NCBI GenBank assembly: GCA_037447655.1 | Contig: JBBHKE010001895.1 | Location: 62,001-126,000 of the forward strand | Direction: 5' to 3' | Source: Zygnema cylindricum | Lineage: Eukaryota > Streptophyta > Zygnematophyceae > Zygnematales > Zygnemataceae | Length of the DNA stretch: 64,000 nt | Part shown: positions 37,262 through 48,578 of the stretch, piece after piece | Numbering within the stretch: position 1 is the first letter of the stretch | Layout of the letters: each line of letters opens with the position of its first letter | Program-made: the position numbers and the translations under genes | The notes under the pieces: generated by a model | Databases searched by the model: none | Told to the model about the DNA's origin: nothing | Seen by the model: the letters and a program-made list of their open reading frames with translations, nothing else

Positions 37262-39033
37262 AATAATTAGATTAGATAATTTGACGGATAGATAGACAGA
37301 TAATTAGACAGATAATTAGACAGATAAATTGATAGATAATTAGATTAGATAATTTGACAGATAATTAGGCATATAATTAGATAGATAATTAAACAGATAA
37401 TTAGATAGATAATTTGATTAGATACATAATTAGATTAGACAGATAACTAGATTAGATAGTGAATTAGGCTAGATAGATAATTTGATTAGATAGATAACTA
37501 GATTAGATAGTGAATTAGATTAGATAGATAATAAGATTAGATAGATAATTAGATCAAATAGATAATTAGATTAGATAGGTAATTAGATTAGATAGGTAAT
37601 TTGATAGATAATTAGATTAGATAATTTGACACATAGATAGACAGATAAATAGACAGATTATTAGACAAATAAATTGATAGAGAATTAGATTAGATAATTA
37701 GACAGATAATAAGATTATATAGATAATTAGATTAGATAGGTAATTGGATTAGATAGATTATTAGGTTAGAATGTGAATTAGATTGGATAGATAATTAGAT
37801 TGAATAGATAATTAGATCAGGTAGATAATTAGATAAGATAGGTAATTAGATGAGATAGGTAATTTGGCAGATAATTAGATTAGATAATATAATTAGATAA
37901 TTTGACAGATTGATAGAAAGATAAAAAGACAGATAATTAGACAAATAAATTGATAGATAATTAGATTAGATATTTAGACAGATAATTAGATTATATAGAT
38001 AATTGGATTAGATATATAATTAGATTATATAGGTAATTGGATTAGATAAATTACTAGATTGGAGAGTGAATTAGATTGGATAGATAATTAGATTGAATAG
38101 ATAATTAGATCAGGTAGATAATTAGATAAGATAGGTAATTAGATCAGATAGGTAATTAGATTAGATAGGTAATTTGAGAGATAATTAGATTAGATAATTA
38201 GACAGATAATTTGGCAGATAATTATACAGATAATTAGACAGTTAATTAGAGTAGATACATAATTAGATTAGATAGAAAAATAGATTACATAGATAATTAA
38301 ATTAGATAGATAATTGGATTAGACAAATAATTAGACAGATAAATTGATAGATAATTAGATTTGATAATTTGACAATTAGGTAGACAGATAATTAGACAAG
38401 TAATTAGATTAGATATATCCTTAGCAGCATCACGAGCTGCCACCCCAAGATGTCGAGCCGCCTGACCAACAACTGTAGCTGAAGTAGGGTTTGCCAGAAC
38501 AATATCACCGAAAATGCGACGGGCACCATCAAGCAAAACAACATCAATCCGACGCGATAATTAATTAGATAATTTGACAAATTTTTGAAACCCTAATTAG
38601 ATTAGATAATTAGATTAGCTAATTTGACAGATAATTTGGCATATAATTTGACAGATAATTATACAGATGATTAGACAGTTAATTAGAGTAGATACATAAT
38701 TAGATTAGATGGAATAATAGATTGCATGGATAATTAAATTAGATAGATAATTAACTTATATAAATAAATTGATTAGATAGATAATTAGATTTGATAGATA
38801 ATTGGATTAGACAGATAATTAAAAACCTAAATTGATAGATAATTAGATTAGATATTTTGACAGATAATTTGACAGTTAAGTAGATAAATAATTAAACAGA
38901 TAATTAGACAAATAATTAACTTAGATAGATAATTAGATTAGATAGATAATTAAATTAGTTAGTGAATTAGATTAGATAGAGAATTAGACAGGTTATATAG
39001 ACAAATAATTACCCAGATAATTAGACAGATAAC
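37262..39033 (-). repeat. CTAT/CTAAT satellite array, right arm, inverted
   Basis: About 1.8 kb of ATTAGATAGATAATTAGATT-type units, the reverse complement of the left array at 33383-35512. It is interrupted at 38418-38563 by a GC-richer, protein-like insert. Confidence 0.95.
38418..38563 (-). pseudogene. Coding-like fragment inside the satellite
   Basis: On the minus strand about 48 codons read DVVLLDGARRIFGDIVLANP and GQAARHLGVAARDAAKD, much richer in GC than the flanking satellite. The words recall the domain downstream of reverse transcriptase in some retroelement-derived proteins of plants, but I cannot place it firmly. It starts and ends abruptly in satellite, so it is a fragment. Confidence 0.35.
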
Positions 39034-39540
39034 TCTGCTTTGTCTTTTAAGATTTATTTTCCAATTTTGTATTATGAATTTCTTTTAGTTTTCCTTCTTT
39101 ATCTTCCCTTATGTGTTTGGTTGTTACATAGATCACATTCAATCACAATAAGAGAGTAAGATCTTGCCTCGTCATCAATGGTGGAGTTTGCTGGTAGCAA
39201 TTTTTTTGCCATTTCGAACAACAAAACCCTAAAAAAGTAAACACCCTATGAATGTCAGCAGATGGCAAGAAAGCGATGACATGGGTGACATGCAATCCAT
39301 GGCGGTGGTAAACGAAGCGAGACTTTCACAGAATCCCTGTTGAAAAATTGGAGAGATTTTCCGGATGGCGGCGCAGTCAGGCTGGTTGTGGTTGTCAGAT
39401 TCCAAAAAGGACAAACAAAAAAAAAGACCGGTTGTGATTGGACAAAGGAAGAGTGACTGTGATTGGTCCAAGAAGATTGCATTTTGTGAGGTCTTCCCGC
39501 ATTTGGCGTTACCTCAAGAGATATATCACCCACGCCAAAT
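39034..39540. other. Spacer, no gene recognised
   Basis: Open frames on both strands at 39229-39547 overlap each other and show no motif. No TIRs were found. Confidence 0.4.
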
Positions 39541-40207
39541 GCTGTAAATTTATTCTATTTTTGTCAATATAGTTACTCTATTTCATGTGTCATCATGGTA
39601 AAAAACCTATATTAGAGTATAAAATTACTCCTTTCAAGGGTCATTTTGGTAAGTAGGGTTTTTTTAGAATTAATATTTACGCTAAAATAGACGCGATCCT
39701 ATATTAGAATACGTTTCTCATGAAACTGGTGCGAAGTTCCCTATTCTAACTGAATACGCGGAACGTCGAACAACAGTCACAAAGTTGTTACGGAAATAAA
39801 GGCAAACACTTATTTTCGCCGTTGTACTATAATCTTTTAGCATGGATATTAATGTAAATGTTCACACTGACGACGATGCTATCGATGGATTAGAGTCATG
39901 CGAACGGTTTTTTTTTTGTTGTGATTTAGTCATTTTGTTTAGTGCGATTTTGCGTGCGAGCGTGACTCTTTTAAATCATCAAATGTACTTTTTCACTTAA
40001 AAAGTACAAGTTTGCACGGTTGGACGTCGTCCGTACTCCACACTATTTAAAGTGAACCTATATTAGAATTTAAAACGCTAATTAAACCGTACCTTAAATA
40101 GAATAATGAAAAAAATAGAATCGTTTACTCTATTTGATGTGATAGACTCGAAATTTCGAGCGACCGAATTAGAGTAATTTACTCTAATTACGATGCGCGG
40201 TGTAGTT
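39541..40207. repeat. TACACCGC-family element, degenerate
   Basis: The right end ACTCTAATTACGATGCGCGGTGTAG (about 40181-40205) belongs to the family at 29791-30317. The interior has the family's CCGTACTCCACACTATTTAA and repeated TATTAGAAT/TACTCTA words. The left boundary is approximate. It truncates the left arm of the next long-TIR element. Confidence 0.5.
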
Positions 40208-40240
40208 CCATGGTGAGAGCACATGTTGGATATTGACTTA

Positions 40241-41246
40241 TGGTGCGTCTCCATGTACTTGAAACTTAGAGAAAAAACTTTGTTTTTTAGCGCAGATCCG
40301 GCTGACCCGAATTTCGGGTTTCCCTATGTGTAACAACGACATAGTTACTTAACCGTGTGACGATTGTATACGCTGACAATGCCCGTGACGGCTGTCAACG
40401 ACTACAATCTGTGATGACGCACGTTAATTTTTGTAGCATCTTGTGACGTCGCATGAGTTTTCGTGACATTGTAGACGTACCGCCTTCCAGCCTGTGCCTT
40501 TTCACGGTTGAACAAGATGCATTTTGCCTTTGCGTCGCTTCTCCAGTCGACGTGAAATGTGAATCGAAATCTTGAGACCATAGATGTCCTATGCGCATAA
40601 AACGCACGGAGTAAACTAACGAATACTACGTAGAGTGCGCATAAAACAATTTCAAACTTTTAAAATTCGTAGGTAAAATTCGTGTTTTTTTTGGACTCTC
40701 AAATTTCAAAAAAAATCAATATTCAATACCCTAAAAAACTGAAAAGTGCAACGAACTCGCGGCGAGCGCCTGAATTTACAACGTCTCCAACGGCGGCTTC
40801 CTTCTAAGAACAGAGAGAGTGAGGACAGATAAAAATACGCGCGCGCAAATGACACAAAACGGCTCAAGGAAGCCGCCGTTGGAAATGCCATAAATTCCGC
40901 AGCTCGCCGCTCAGATAAATTACGCATGCGAGACATCATAAATTCGGCGACTCGTCGCTCAGATGAATATACGCGTGCGAGACGCCATAATTTCGGCGGC
41001 TCGCCGCTCAGATAAAAATACACGTGCAAGACGCCATAAGTTCCGCGGCTCGCCGCTCAGATAAAAATACGCGCACGCAAATGAAGCAAAAGTGCAAAAC
41101 TAAGAAGTGCAACGAACAAGCGACGAGCGGCGAAATTACGGCTTCTCCAACGGCGGTTTCCTTCTGAAGGCGGAGCGAAAGTCCGACGGATCCGCGCTAA
41201 AATAAAAAGTAAGTTTGCGAAGTTTTAAGTATATGGGGACATACCC
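40241..41246. mobile_element. TTA-target element with ~27-bp TIRs and GC-rich tandem repeats
   Basis: The left end TGGTGCGTCTCCATGTACTT and the right end AAGTATATGGGGACATACCC are inverted copies. Both flanks are TTA (40238-40240, 41247-41249), the PIF/Harbinger target. Inside, about four repeats of ~52 bp with CTCGCCGCTCAGATAAA (about 40885-41075) are flanked by two direct ~60-bp copies containing CTCCAACGGCGG (40750 and 41096). This is far more GC-rich than the surroundings. No transposase. Confidence 0.7.
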
Positions 41247-41383
41247 TTAGCCGCAAAATAAAAATTTAATCGTCAAGCGTTACATTGAACTTATACGCAA
41301 TTTGAAACAAAACCTTCTCAAAACCAAAGTACTATACTATAATTCTTTGACGAAAATAATAAAACGAACGAAACGAAAAAAAG

Positions 41384-41910
41384 TACACCGCCAATCGTTA
41401 TTAGCGTTGTGTACCCTAATTCCGTCCCGCTTTTTTTATTTTATATTCTCCATTAGTGTAGTTCATTCTATTTTTTTCTTTAGTCTATTTAGGGTTTTTT
41501 TCAATACGTTGTCTCTTAAATAGAGTGGTGTACAGTCAGTTTCAGACCGTACATAAATGTACCTTTTTAAGTTAAAAAGTACAATAAATTAGTTTTAGTA
41601 ACCGCGGACGCATGAGAATGTGCGTTCTAAAAAGGAAAAAAAACCAGGTCGTAAAAAATCCCGCTCGCACATATTCGTCCGACAGCCGTGTTTCGACCGT
41701 GTGAATGTACGATTTGTGTACGATTTGTCAGATTTTGTACGGAGACCTATATTAGTGTAAGCATGTTTGCGACCGACATTCTTTTTTTCAAAGATCCAAA
41801 TTACCATAACCAAACAATTAGAATGTATGATTTTTTCCAAAATTTTCAAATTCTTAAATAGCATACACCATGGTAATTATTCTTATACGCTAATACCGAT
41901 TGGCGGTGTA
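41384..41910. mobile_element. 527-bp TIR element, TACACCGC family, second full copy
   Basis: It starts TACACCGCCAATCGTTATTA and ends TACCGATTGGCGGTGTA, the same 527-bp length as 29791-30317. It sits inside the long-TIR element at 40208-42412. No coding capacity; a TA target is possible. Confidence 0.75.
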
Positions 41911-42412
41911 GTGTACAAAGTTTATTTCGTTTCGTGCGTTTTAATATTTCCTTCTCAGACTTATAGTACAGTATTTTAGTTTTGAGAAGGTTTCCTTTCA
42001 ATTTGCGGGTAAGTTCAATGTAATGTTTGACGATTAAATTTCAATTTTTGCAGCTAAGTTAAAATTTGACATGTGCTCTCACCGTGGAGCTCACGTAAAG
42101 ACGGAAAGTGACTGTGCCCAAAACTTTTATTTATATGTGGTTGTTGTAGTTTTATTGCCGTAAACCTTGGCCGACCGTGTGAATTGCTGATTTTATTATG
42201 ACGTTCAACGTTCGCAAGCGCGGCAAAGTTATAAGCGGTTCAAACAACATTTTGAAAGTCAAAGCTGTCCAACCAATTGACCGACAAATTTTGACTTAAC
42301 GGTATTTTCCTTATACTAATCTGTACTTCAAACGTACAATATTTGACAAAATGACGTAAGCGGCTGTGCGCAACCAAAACAGTCACTGCCATGATCGATT
42401 CCCAAAAAATAA

Positions 42413-42927
42413 TAGTGTTATTAACGCTAATTGGGAATTTGAAAATTCTAAAAAAAAACATGTACTCTAATTTTTAATAACTCTAATTTGGGTTTTTCCA
42501 AAAATATAATACTTTCCGTAAATATGTTTACACTAATATAGGTACATGTAATAAATTCGACAGATCGTCTACATATCAAACGTTCACAAAGTCGACCACG
42601 CGGTTTTCGAACGAATATGTGCGAACGTGGTTTTTGACAAACCGATTTCATCATTTTTTTAGAGCGCATATTCACATGCATGTGGGGTTATGTTAAATCA
42701 TTTTCTGTACTTTTTCACTTACAAAGGAACACTTTTATAAGGTCAAACATAGACCGTACACCACACTTTTGAAAATTGCAGTGTATTGCAGATTCAACGC
42801 TAATTGAAAAGAACCCTAAAAAGCGTTAAGAAAAACATAGACTTATTAATTCTATGTAAGAATCTTGGTCAAAATTTAGGGGCACCGAATTGGTGTTATT
42901 AATGATAATAGCGATTCGCGGCGTCTT
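42413..42927. repeat. TACACCGC-family element, left end lost
   Basis: It opens with AGTGTTATTAACGCTAATT and ends AATAGCGATTCGCGGCGTC near 42924. The length (~515 bp) and inner words (ACCGTACACCACAC, AACCCTAAAAAGCG) fit the 527-bp family. It sits exactly between two long-TIR elements. Confidence 0.5.
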
Positions 42928-43006
42928 TACTCACTTCACGTGAGCTCCACGGTGAGAGCACATGCTGGCTTATAATTAAAGTCGCAAAAGCGTTTTGTTT
43001 AACTTA

Positions 43007-43675
43007 GGATGTGGTTACAACAAGAGGTCTTTGTAATGGTACGGACAACAATATTTATGTGATACACAGGCCTCGGTTATATCGCGTAACGTCTTTAAAT
43101 AAGTTTTTCTTTACGTGGTTCAATTTTAGTGGCTCCGCGAAAGTTGACGATCCAATCTTTAAAATTGTGAAAGATTTTGAAACTAACCAATTTCTTTTCA
43201 AAATCTGTACTTGCGTATCATGTACGTGTCCATCGCAATGTAAATTTGCATTTCAAAAAAAACGACAAAAAATAAATCTCGAAACCATGAAACTGGAGGG
43301 AAGGCAAAAATCATACTATTCCTGGCAAGAAGGGATACCTGTTTTCGACAAAGATTTTACGGTCACCTTATCCGAAGGCACGTGACTTTAGGTACACGTG
43401 AAAATTTTATTTTTTCATCGTCGCACGTGTCTTTCGTCCACGTGTATCAATTTTACAAGTTTTCTGATAATGTACTCACCTTCGAGCGATTACTTTGCGG
43501 ATGAAGACCAAAACATAATCAGACGGTCAATGTTATCTCCCAGATCCTAGGAGAATCGTAATCTTTTTTTTTTATAATTATTTTCAAAAAAATCACGAAA
43601 AGATAGTACGACATTGTACGGTTAAGTACAAAATTTTGTGATAAACATCACGCTTCGTCTAATGTAACCACACCC
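43007..43675 (+). mobile_element. TTA-target element 1 of the tandem trio, with protein relic
   Basis: The ends GGATGTGGTTAC and GTAACCACACCC are inverted copies, flanked by TTA at 43004-43006 and 43676-43678. A frame to 43385 includes ICTCVSCTCPSQC, then YYSWQEGIPVFDKDFTVTLSEGT before a stop; its end matches relics in the elements at 25438 and 47119. At 669 bp it is far too short for a DDE transposase. The protein is unidentified. Confidence 0.7.
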
Positions 43676-43678
43676 TTA

Positions 43679-45491
43679 GGGTAGAATTCCATTAGACGAA
43701 AAGTGTGGTTCGTTACTGGAAATGGTACAAGTTCGTACATATTCATACCACGCCGTGCAACTCTGAGACCTCCATAGGACCTCAGAGAAAGCACCTCACA
43801 CAAAGCCTTTAGGATAACCCTGACCCCTTTATCTTTTAGCACGAATAACCGCCACCCTGGCAAATAAAAACTCTGACCACCTTCACCTCTGTGAAGGCAA
43901 GACTCCCTTAAGTCGATAGCAAAAAGAGTCTCTGAATTTCCTCCACTGAGCAGTAAGTTATGGAGGGTCAAAGTTGACCTTTTGTACAGAAGCTCTCTGC
44001 GAGAGAGGGTCGTATCTACCAATTTTTCTAAGTCCTATCTCTCTCTAAAACTCTATCTACTGGTGTACGGCACCAATTATATTACACTTCGTACACAAAA
44101 GTACAGGTGCTGGTGTACTTTATGTACGGATATTGTACGACATGGCCTAAATGTCGACACATGTCATATCTGCATTCGGTCACGTAATTCCGGAGATGCC
44201 GTGATCCAACGAAATCGTGCCACATGTCATCCGATGTGGCGATGACCACAAACCGCCGAGAATCTCTTCCGCGATCTCGGCTTTCTTTTCGGTCGTCCAA
44301 TTGAATGCAGAATTCAATCGTAGCCGTCATACTTGCTTGTGCGATATTTGTTTCGTAAAAGAAACAAAATGCGCGGTACTCGTTTCTTATCCATACCGAA
44401 ATCCGTACTTTTACATAACTGGATCTATGTATCCGTAAAGTTCCGCCGTTAAAAGAATTTTCTTACGTGGCAACATTTAAATAAATATCAAACCTATTAG
44501 TATATAACTTTCTGCATATACTTAACGGTTCAGGCTACTAGCTACCGGCGTTCTGACGATCAGCAAGTACCAAGATCAAATCTTGTTTCCGACATACTCC
44601 TTTTAGTAAATAAACCTACCTATCTGTAAATCAACTAATTTATTTCCCGTAAACCTGTGGATAGCCTTGGTAGCCATGGCTCTAGCTTCCTCTCCAACTT
44701 CTCAGTGACTGAAAAAGTGTGGGAGTTGAAGAGAGAAGTTAGAGGCAAGCTTCCTTGGCTTCTTTCTATTTTCCAATTTAGACCTAGAAAATAATAAAAG
44801 AACCATCGATTTCTACACGCCATTCCTTATTTTATCTTTTGTCAAACGAAATATCGTTACTGGAAAGCTATCGGGAAGCTCCAATGATGTAGGCGTAATT
44901 CTTTACCGTTGGATATTCCACTTTTTCAGATCCGCGAAGCAATCGTGCACATCATCCTGTGTGACGATACTATCCTCGCAAGGAGAGTTGTACGATACTA
45001 GACGTGTACCATTGGTACACGTGAAAAAGCAAAAAAATATTTGCTTTGAACAAGCGAACACAGGTCTACACGTCGTATAGGCCATGTGCCTATGTCGTAC
45101 GGTCCACGTGCCGCCTTCCACGCTGGATACAAGTGAGCTGAATATAGTTTTGCATGCTCTGTCTGACATCTATCGACATTCAAAGTTTGCCGCAACCTTC
45201 AAATTTTACCACGTCTTTTTGCCATTCCGTTTCGAAATTTTGATTCCTGTTTTCAAAATCAAAAATCTGGCCGCAAACTTTACGTACAAATCATTAACTA
45301 CCTCCAGTCGTACATATATTTCGTTCTCACTTTCAGTTTGAAGATTTCAAATCTGGACTCTAACCTACGTGGTGCCCATCATAATTGAGGAAGGTTTGTT
45401 ACTGGCCGGACAAAATGGAATAGTCTTCTAGTAAACGCTGCCGGTAGAATTTTCCGTACATTTACTGGGACCGCCTAATGGAATTCTACCC
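43679..45491. mobile_element. TTA-target element 2 of the tandem trio, interrupted by a solo LTR
   Basis: The ends GGGTAGAATTCCATTAGACG and CGCCTAATGGAATTCTACCC are inverted copies, flanked by TTA at 43676-43678 and 45492-45494. Removing the solo LTR (43756-44817) and its duplication leaves about 746 bp, close to the neighbours. A minus-strand frame (44903-45169) has GGTWTVRHRHMAYTTC and DDVHDCFADLKKWN, partly resembling the relics in the other elements. Confidence 0.75.
43756..44817 (-). mobile_element. Solo copia LTR
   Basis: On the minus strand it starts TGTAGAAATCGATGG (44817) and ends CTCAGAGTTGCA (43756), in full homology with the LTR at 58445-59341. It is flanked by CGCCG (43751-43755) and CGCCA (44818-44822), a 5-bp duplication with one mismatch. 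No internal retroelement DNA remains, so it arose by LTR-LTR recombination. At 1062 bp it is the most complete LTR of its family in the window. Confidence 0.85.
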
Positions 45492-45494
45492 TTA

Positions 45495-46235
45495 GGGTAA
45501 CCTTCCATTAGGCGTTCTCTGTAATTGTACGATCACGTTTACCGGTAATAATATTTGTAACACCCTTCCATGAGGTCGTGCAAGTAAAGCAAAATTTGCT
45601 TACGTGTTGGATTCTGTTTGGTACCACATAGGATCTTGTTGAGCCGACCAGGTTTCCACTGCGTATTTATACGGGCAGACGTCGATTAAAATATCTAGTA
45701 GCGTGAGGCTAATGTACAACCTGAACAGAGATGGAGGAAATGGCATGTAGTGTACTGAATTTGATTTTGCACATTTATAAAGGAGGCATGACAAGATGTC
45801 CTACAGCCAAGTTTTTTGTCTGTACTTTATTGTGCACATTTATAGCGGAGGCGTGCCAAGATGTCCTACAAGATTTTGTCGTTGAACAGGGTGGCTTCGA
45901 CGTTAGAAGGTACAAGCCATTTGTTATATGTAACTTTATAAATTCACATCCGTCGTGGATCGACTCTCACTTTACAAGTGGACCAAAATACGCGCCCTGT
46001 AAGCACAAAGTGTCCTTCGAAGACAGTCGGAGGAGACAAGCCAAGTACTGTAAACAAGGGGCGTTTGCGTCAAAAATTGAAAATCGGAAGGTGGTAATTT
46101 TTGCCAAGAAGTCTGGAGAATCTCAACGAATTTTTAGCAAATATCTTTTGTTAAAAAAAAAAAAAAAATAATTTAGAACTTAATGGTACTTTCTCCAATA
46201 AACAATCCCACTTTTCGCCTGATGGAAGGTTACCC
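45495..46235 (+). mobile_element. TTA-target element 3 of the tandem trio, with protein relic
   Basis: The ends GGGTAACCTTCCATTAGGCG and CGCCTGATGGAAGGTTACCC are inverted copies, flanked by TTA at 45492-45494 and 46236-46238. An open frame at 45731-46171 (146 codons) includes CNFINSHPSWIDSHF, CKHKVSFEDSRRR and AFASKIENRKVVIFAKKSGE; the last part is homologous to SFASKTQNR in the element at 25438. No transposase. Confidence 0.75.
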
Positions 46236-46320
46236 TTAGACTCAAATTAAAGAACGACGTGATATGCATAAATTAATTCGCACAAAACGAAATAAAATCC
46301 GTATACAATAACAAAACAAA

Positions 46321-46324
<4 letters not shown>

Positions 46325-46364
<40 letters not shown>
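46325..46364. repeat. (TA)n microsatellite
   Basis: A TA run of about 40 bp in the centre of the long-TIR element. Confidence 0.9.
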
Positions 46365-46365
<1 letters not shown>

Positions 46366-46726
46366 ATGAAAATTTATGATAAATACGCGTGTTGTCACAC
46401 GTGACCAAATCAAGTCAAAAATTCCTTGCTCGCAATAATTTTGTTTACATGTGATTCTCGCAGTTTTGTAACCGTAAACCTTGGCCAGTCATGTCCATTT
46501 TTGTTTTATTTATGATAGTCAACAATCACAAGCGCAACACTTTATTAACCGGTTGTTCAAATATTTCCCATGTCAAAGTTGTTAGATGGATTGACCGTCA
46601 AATCTAAACTCAACTGTACGTAAATTTACTAATTTGTATTTAAAATGTACAATTTTTGAAAAGCAGACGCAACTATGTGTTCTCAACAAAAATTTTTATT
46701 GCGAATATCAATTCGATAAATTTATT

Positions 46727-48344
46727 TTGGACATTGCTAATCCCATTGACAATTTTTGCTGCGCGTAGTCACTTGCATCAACTTGTCAAAAAATGTACAT
46801 TTTAAGTTCAGATAAGTACAAGTTACATACCAGTGAGTTTAGATTTTACGGTCTATCCGGCGAACAACTTTGACTTGCAAAATATCGTAACAACCGGTCA
46901 AAAAGTGTTGCGCTTTGAAAGGTCAACTGTCCTAAAAAAAACAACAATTCACAGTGCTGGGAAAGTTTGCGGTAATAAAATTACGTCAATCACATGTAAA
47001 TGAAAATGTTGCGCGTGTTCACTTTCTCACTTTACGTGAGCCCCACCTTGGGAGCACATGTTGGTTTTTAAGTTAGCCGCAAATTTGAAATCTAATTGCG
47101 AGGCACACATTGAACTTAAGCTTTACTTCCATTATGCGGTCTCATTAAACGTAAAAATACCTTTATTGAAGGCTAGTTCCATTGTGTGAGGTTAGTAACC
47201 GACATTTCATTTGTGTGGCACATTTTGATTAGTACCGCAAAATATGCTATAACAATTCCGCAAATCTAAAAAAAAAAAATGACAGCAAAGTCTAACACAA
47301 TATTTGTACCAGCGGAGTTAAAAGGTGATTCGTACGAGGTATTGAATAAAATTTGTACAAGCGAACGAAACTTAAGATTCGTAAAAGCGTACGAAAATGT
47401 CAGAATGGTTAGTGGATGGCAACAGAAGTGTGAAAAAATATCCTCCGTCAAAGATTTTCTCATGGCTCTCAATGGCCTCGCATCCACCTTCGCGAAAGGC
47501 ACATGGCTTACGCGACGTGTAAGCACTAGATCTCCCGTTCATCGTGGACATTTTCCACTTTTATGCGTGGCACAATGCTATATATTCAGGCACTTAAAAC
47601 TTGACCTCTTTCAGGTCACTTGTTGCAAACTAAGAGGTTCAACCGATGGCATATCTGATTTTGCAACAGACGACCAAGGTGTACACCCATAACCTTGGAG
47701 AATCAAATCACTCATTCGGAAACCTTTTCAAAAAAATTGGTAGAACAATGTATTAAACAGTACGGGCTTTATTAAACAACCTCATTTTTACCCTAATGGA
47801 ACTCCACCCTTAGACGCAAGTTAAAGGACAACGTGATATAGATAAATAAAATTGCACGAAATGAAATAAACTTTGTACACGTTAAAAAAACATACCAGCT
47901 TAGAAACATCGATGACTCTAAAAGAAAAATATGCAAGTCGTCAAGCGCGCCCAAATGAAGCCATACTATTTGTGATTCGCTATTAATTTTCAATTTGTAG
48001 TTGGGTTAAAAGCCAACATGTGCTCTCACAGTGGAGCTCATTTAAAGTGAGAAAGTGTCTGCACGCAATATTTTTGATTACATATGGTTGTGGCAAATTT
48101 GTTACCGCAAACATTGGTCGGCGATGTGAATTTTTTTTTTATGAAAGTTGACGTTCAGAAGCGCAAAATTTTAACCGGTTGTTACAATGTTTTGAAAATC
48201 AAGGATGTTTAACTGATTGACCGTCAAGTTTAAACTCAACAGTACTTAACTTGTACCAATTTGTGCTTAAAATGTACAATGTTTGACAAGGTGATATAAG
48301 TGACTACGCGCAACCAAAATAATGACTACGATGATCAATTCCCT
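46727..48344. mobile_element. Long-TIR element (L family), complete copy with one TTA-target insertion
   Basis: The left arm (46727-47060) and right arm (48005-48344) are inverted repeats: TTTGCTGCGCGTAGTCACTT against AAGTGACTACGCGCAACC, and TTACGTGAGCCCC against GTGGAGCTCATTTAA. The outermost right sequence is GATCAATTCCCTTA. It lies directly beside the previous L copy. A TTA-target element occupies 47119-47809. A target duplication is not clear. Confidence 0.65.
47119..47809 (+). mobile_element. TTA-target element 4, with protein relic
   Basis: It is flanked by TTA at 47116-47118 and 47810-47812. The ends AGCTTTACTTCCATTATGCGG and CCCTAATGGAACTCCACCC share the TTCCATTA core but are otherwise imperfect. 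The open frame 47279-47692 (137 codons) contains KICTSERNLRFVKAYENV, SGWQQKCEKISSVKDF, STFAKGTW and ISDFATDDQ, homologous in part to the elements at 25438 and 43007. The same element-free site is seen at about 31507 in another L copy. Confidence 0.65.
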
Positions 48345-48349
48345 TAGTT

Positions 48350-48525
48350 TATGACAGTTGACGTTTGCAAAGGGGGCACTTTTTTAACTGGTTGTTACAA
48401 TATTTAGCAAGTCAAAGATGTTTGACAGATTGACTGTCAAATCTTAACTCAATGGTACGTAACGATAATAATCTATTGTTAAAATGTACAATTTTTGACA
48501 AGCTAACGGAAGTGATTGTGCTCAA
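48350..48525. repeat. Extra L-family arm fragment
   Basis: GACAGTTGACGTTTGCAAAG, GATTGACTGTCAAATC and CAATTTTTGACAAGC repeat the right arm just upstream, so a second truncated arm follows. A (TA)n run starts soon after. Confidence 0.6.
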
Positions 48526-48533
48526 TATATATA

Positions 48534-48540
<7 letters not shown>

Positions 48541-48576
<36 letters not shown>
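48541..48576. repeat. (TA)n microsatellite
   Basis: A pure TA run of about 35 bp. Confidence 0.9.

Positions 48577-48578
<2 letters not shown>

Larger units (their letters stand above)
40208..42412. mobile_element. Long-TIR element (L family), left arm truncated, two insertions
   Basis: It starts inside the left arm at ATGGTGAGAGCACATGTTGG and keeps a right arm (about 42065-42405) with GTGCTCTCACCGTGGAGCTC, GTTCGCAAGCGCGGC and GATCGATTCCC. Its centre is split by a TTA-target element (40241-41246) and a 527-bp TACACCGC element (41384-41910). Confidence 0.6.
42928..46714. mobile_element. Long-TIR element (L family) carrying three tandem TTA-target insertions
   Basis: It starts inside the left arm (TCACTTCACGTGAGCTCCAC) and ends after a full right arm (about 46440-46714). 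The uninterrupted centre seen at 31450-31520 is broken here at one TTA (43004-43006) by three elements in a row. L-family sequence resumes at 46239 with GACTCAAATTAAAGAACGAC. Confidence 0.65.

Noticed and set aside
39229-39547. Overlapping frames on both strands
   Set aside because: Mutually exclusive shadows with no recognisable motif.
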